DNA of 64,000 bases from Eunapius fragilis (Eukaryota; Porifera; Demospongiae; Spongillida; Spongillidae). Made by a program: the position numbers and the translations under genes. Of the stretch, positions 61,272 through 64,000 are shown one piece after another. Within the stretch, counting starts at the first letter, position 1; each line of letters begins with the position of its first letter. The DNA is taken from positions 17,572,044 to 17,636,043 of the forward strand of contig OY811972.1 in NCBI GenBank assembly GCA_963681505.1. The letters are read 5' to 3'. The notes beneath the pieces were generated by a model. The model did not search any database, was not told where the DNA came from, and saw only the letters and a program-made list of their open reading frames with translations.

Positions 61272-64000
61272 ATGATGGCCCTATCGACGGTGGAGCGCAC
61301 CATAGCGGACTTGGCAAAGAACCTCAACGCGTCGATCGCCGGAGCCAGACCATACCTGGCTCAGCAGCTTGACCCTTCAGTGGCCCGACTCCTCTCTGAT
61401 TTGGCAGAGTTGATTCATGCCATTTTGCCCGCGAGGGTCTGGCCACGTGCTCCTGCGACGACGCGTTATGTGGGCTCTTTTTCCAGCTCAGGTTTTTTTA
61501 TATATAATAAGTCGCGCGACGCATATCCACGGTTACTCATTTTTATGTACAGATCTAGGAAGTCCATCTGGCCTGTCTTCCCAGGCATCATCACCACCAT
61601 CACCACCAACGCGGTCTCCACCACCACCACCACCACCACCACCACCACCACCACCACCACGACCAGCACCACCACCACTACCACGACACGTCTCCGGTTT
61701 GCGCGGTATATCCTCCCTCCCTCAGTTACGAAATTTAATCCATGCAGGGACGACGAGGACACCTCAGGAGGCGGCGGCCAGGAAAAGAAAACGGACCTGC
61801 GACACCTCGGGCTCCGTTGTGAGGGACTCTTCACTGGTTGGCAGGTCCAAAGAGCCACGGAAGAGGTTACCCTCCCAATAGAGCCTGAGGTGTCCAGGTC
61901 ATCTGTGGACCTCACAATTAAAGCAGCATCGCCCGAGGTGATAGGGAGGTTCATCGCCACTAACATCGAGTGGACCTCCCTTCACCTCGGGCTGGGTAGC
62001 ACGGCGGAGAAGGTGGAAGCACTGCTGGAGTCTACTCTCCACGACAGAGGTGAAAGAGGCCTTCCTGCACTGTGCAATAAGGTTATATACCTATGCATGC
62101 GCATGCATGTATATTTTTTTATAACACTTTTTTTTGCGCGCACGCGCACACACACAGGTTCGCGCATTGCACCACCTTTCCTCTGTCGTGGAGAACATGG
62201 CTAATCACCGCGTTGGCACACTCCTCAAGGACTCGCGCGGTGAAAGCCATGGTGTAGACGTCTACATAACCAACGCTATCGAATCGGAGAGGACCAAGAC
62301 ATACCAATGTCTTGTCCGGCAGTGTGCGGAACAGTACAAATGTCAACAGTGCTGTTCCCACCTCGCTGTTCTCCCCGGGGACCCGCTGGTCTACCCGTGC
62401 AGGGGAGTGCAGCAGGTGTTCCGCCTTCTCCAGTACCATTATGAAGGTTTCTCACCTTCACATCTTGGGGCCTGCAGGTTAGTACAAAAATTACATCAAA
62501 ACTCTATGCATGACTTGTTTTGATGTGTGTAAATTTTTTTTTTTTACAGAACTTTGGCTACCAGGGTGACATCAGGACTGGGACTCACTGGTGTGCCGTC
62601 CTCCATGATGAGGGCGCTGATGCCAAGGATGGGGGAGGTGGCAACATCAATCACCAACACCCTCCTCCCTTCCTACGCCTCAGGGGAGCAAGAGGTGTTT
62701 TGGCAAGTTGGGGGATTGGCAGCGGAGGCTGTTCACTATTTCGATGGCGATGGTGGCTCCATATTTGTTGACCGCTTCCCGGGCCTGATCCGTTACCTCA
62801 GAGTGAAGGGGATACCTATTCACTCGGTGAACACTCCCAGGTGCAACCTGGTGTACTTCAGGGAGGTCTTCCACGATGCGATAGAACTAGGCCATCAATA
62901 TACCATCGCACCTGTGGAAGACGCAGACGCACTCCCAGAGGGGAGCAATGCACGTCCACAGGTCGAAGCGTTTGGTCACCTCTCCCTGGTGCATGCCAGG
63001 AACCAGGTTGGCAGGCCGACGTGTGGACGTGTGTTGCTTGTCCCTCACGGGGTTCACCATGGGCGTAACGGTGATCGCCTCCTTGTTGAGCTCTACACCT
63101 GCAACAAGGCGTCTGACCAGTTTGTGTCGACTGGTGTAAGGCGGGTAGAAGACGGCCTCTCGTTCCCCACGCGGGGTGCCCCCCAACGATACCTCCAGGC
63201 TCTGGAGACTGCCCGGGCCCAGGCTCGTGGCGTCTTTCAGTTTGGTCAGGAGATGGGGCACGAGGATCTTATGCCATGGGTACTGAAGGAGAGATTTGCG
63301 GCTGGGGAGCCTTCCGTAACTCTTCGTTGTGGTACCTCCATGACATGTAGCGTGACCAACAGTGACAAGATCCTCAACGAGAGTCACCTAATGGTGCTTC
63401 CCAGCCTGGTAAGAGGTGCTGGTTCGGGCCTCATGGTCCGTCCAACACCGCCAGGCCGACAGGATGTCACAATCCCTTCGCAAAAGTACCTGTGCTTCTT
63501 TGCCACCAGGCAGGAGCAATCACATGGTCCAGATTCAGACTATGTGCTGGAGTCGGCACGTGGCCCAAGGGGTGATTCCCATAACCTCGTGTACGATCCC
63601 CAGGTGTATGATGGTAAAAATATAGGCAGATTTGTGAATCAAGCAGGTCTTTGCGATGGGATCAAGGCTCTGGTGGCATCCTGTGACAGGGAATCTGGTT
63701 GTGAAACGTATGCGCCTGGTGTAGCTGAAAAAGTTTTTGACGCCAAGTCCAATTGTGGTTATAAAACAAGAAATGGTGGACGGGAGATGGTCATTACTGC
63801 TAAGGTGGACATCACCACCAGTTCGAATGAGGCCATAGAGCTCTATGCCAACTATGGCCTGTCGTACTGGATGACCTTAGCAGTAAGGGACCATCTCCGC
63901 CTGGGACATGATTGCGACTTGGTCAAGGGCGTCTTCTGGCTACTGCTTAGCAGCAATTCGTGCGTGCCAGAAGACGTCCGGGCTGCATACATCACGCCAG
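61272..64000 (+). CDS. Multi-exon gene for a divergent SET-domain protein, 3'-truncated by the window
   Basis: Reading the splice signals gives a first coding exon from ATG 61272 to 61436 or 61446. Middle exons between 61553 and 62081 have an uncertain frame. Firm exons are 62158-62477 and 62550 to the window end. The last exon is open for 483 codons without a stop. Residues quoted here count from 62551. A SET-like domain spans about residues 288-440: GAGSGL near 289-294 fits the usual G-x-G start, YDGKNIGRFVNQAG ends near 366 at the position of RFINHSC, SNCGY follows, and YANYGLSYW (432-440) matches the C-terminal YG-x-x-YW strand with its tyrosine. The canonical NHSC is NQAG, so methyltransferase activity is uncertain. 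The 62158 exon encodes a Cys cluster, CLVRQCAEQYKCQQCC, that may bind zinc. The central 280 residues match no family I recognise. SET proteins typically methylate histone or other lysines; the role here is unknown, and a transposon-borne origin is possible. Confidence 0.75.
61447..61552 (+). other. Probable first intron of the SET-domain gene
   Basis: A good acceptor (TTTTTATGTACAG) ends at 61552. Pairing it with the donor CCAC/GTGCTC at 61447 keeps an open frame into a proline-rich segment. The stronger-looking donor GAGG/GTCTGG at 61437 would meet a TAG at once. The choice of donor is inference. Confidence 0.45.
61590..61682 (+). repeat. ACC trinucleotide repeat inside the SET-domain gene
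   Basis: A near-perfect ACC/CCA run gives polythreonine in one plus frame and polyproline in another; both frames are open around it. The flanking splice sites favour the proline reading locally. The downstream exon is certain in the threonine frame, so a short intron or a repeat-length change must reconcile them. Confidence 0.8.
62082..62157 (+). other. Intron of the SET-domain gene (76 bp)
   Basis: The donor is AAG/GTTATA and the acceptor CACACACAG/GTTCGC. The intron sits between codons (phase 0) and joins ...LPALCNK to VRALHHLSS... in an open frame. It contains T-rich and CA-rich tracts. Confidence 0.75.
62478..62549 (+). other. Intron of the SET-domain gene (72 bp)
   Basis: The donor is TGCAG/GTTAGT and the acceptor is a run of 12 T followed by ACAG. 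The split codon AG/A gives Arg and restores the long downstream frame (LGACR then TLATRVTSG). Without removing it the upstream frame stops within the intron. Confidence 0.85.

Noticed and set aside
61466..63387. Minus-strand open frames opposite the SET-domain gene
   Set aside because: They are shadows of the plus-strand exons, lack splice logic of their own, and run through introns and the ACC repeat.

Overview
This is eukaryotic, probably metazoan, DNA. TTAGGG-type telomeric repeats occur three times inside the window. A 50-kb satellite array, abundant CA/GA/CT microsatellites and a minisatellite are present. The only convincing gene has short GT-AG introns of 72 and 76 bp with T-rich acceptor tracts. 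I cannot name the species. A marine invertebrate such as a sponge is only a guess from repeat style, short introns and apparent CpG decay.

Layout. (1) 1-50304: one uninterrupted satellite array built on a 52-bp unit that is itself an imperfect hairpin. Length variants of 42, 35 and 50 bp are mixed in. The units are organised into higher-order repeats of about 3,177, 3,274 (or 3,066) and 2,744 bp, and these lie inside much larger duplicated blocks offset by 14,242 bp. The long open frames here, up to more than 1,300 codons and present in all six frames, result from a unit that lacks every stop triplet on both strands. They are not annotated as genes. (2) 50305-55406: a subtelomere-like mosaic. 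A telomere-like motif abuts the satellite exactly where the array stops. It heads a repeat element that recurs at 53241 and, diverged, at 55198. Between and after the copies lie a 42-43 bp minisatellite, CA and GA/GT tracts and a smaller minisatellite. (3) 55407-61271: non-coding, repeat-rich DNA. It holds a perfect 62-bp inverted repeat (hairpin) at 55652-55780, a direct duplication of about 1 kb carrying a foldback sequence (56334-57400 and 57755-58760), and several partial copies of another local repeat (57318-60990). The palindrome TCACGTGA recurs through regions 2 and 3. (4) 61272-64000: the 5' part of a multi-exon plus-strand gene that runs off the window. Its last visible exon is open for 483 codons to the window edge and encodes a divergent SET (protein-lysine methyltransferase-like) domain.

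The overall picture is a satellite/subtelomere-like heterochromatic block grading into gene-bearing DNA. No tRNA, rRNA or CRISPR structure was recognised. Identities and copy counts were judged by eye and from coordinate offsets, not computed.
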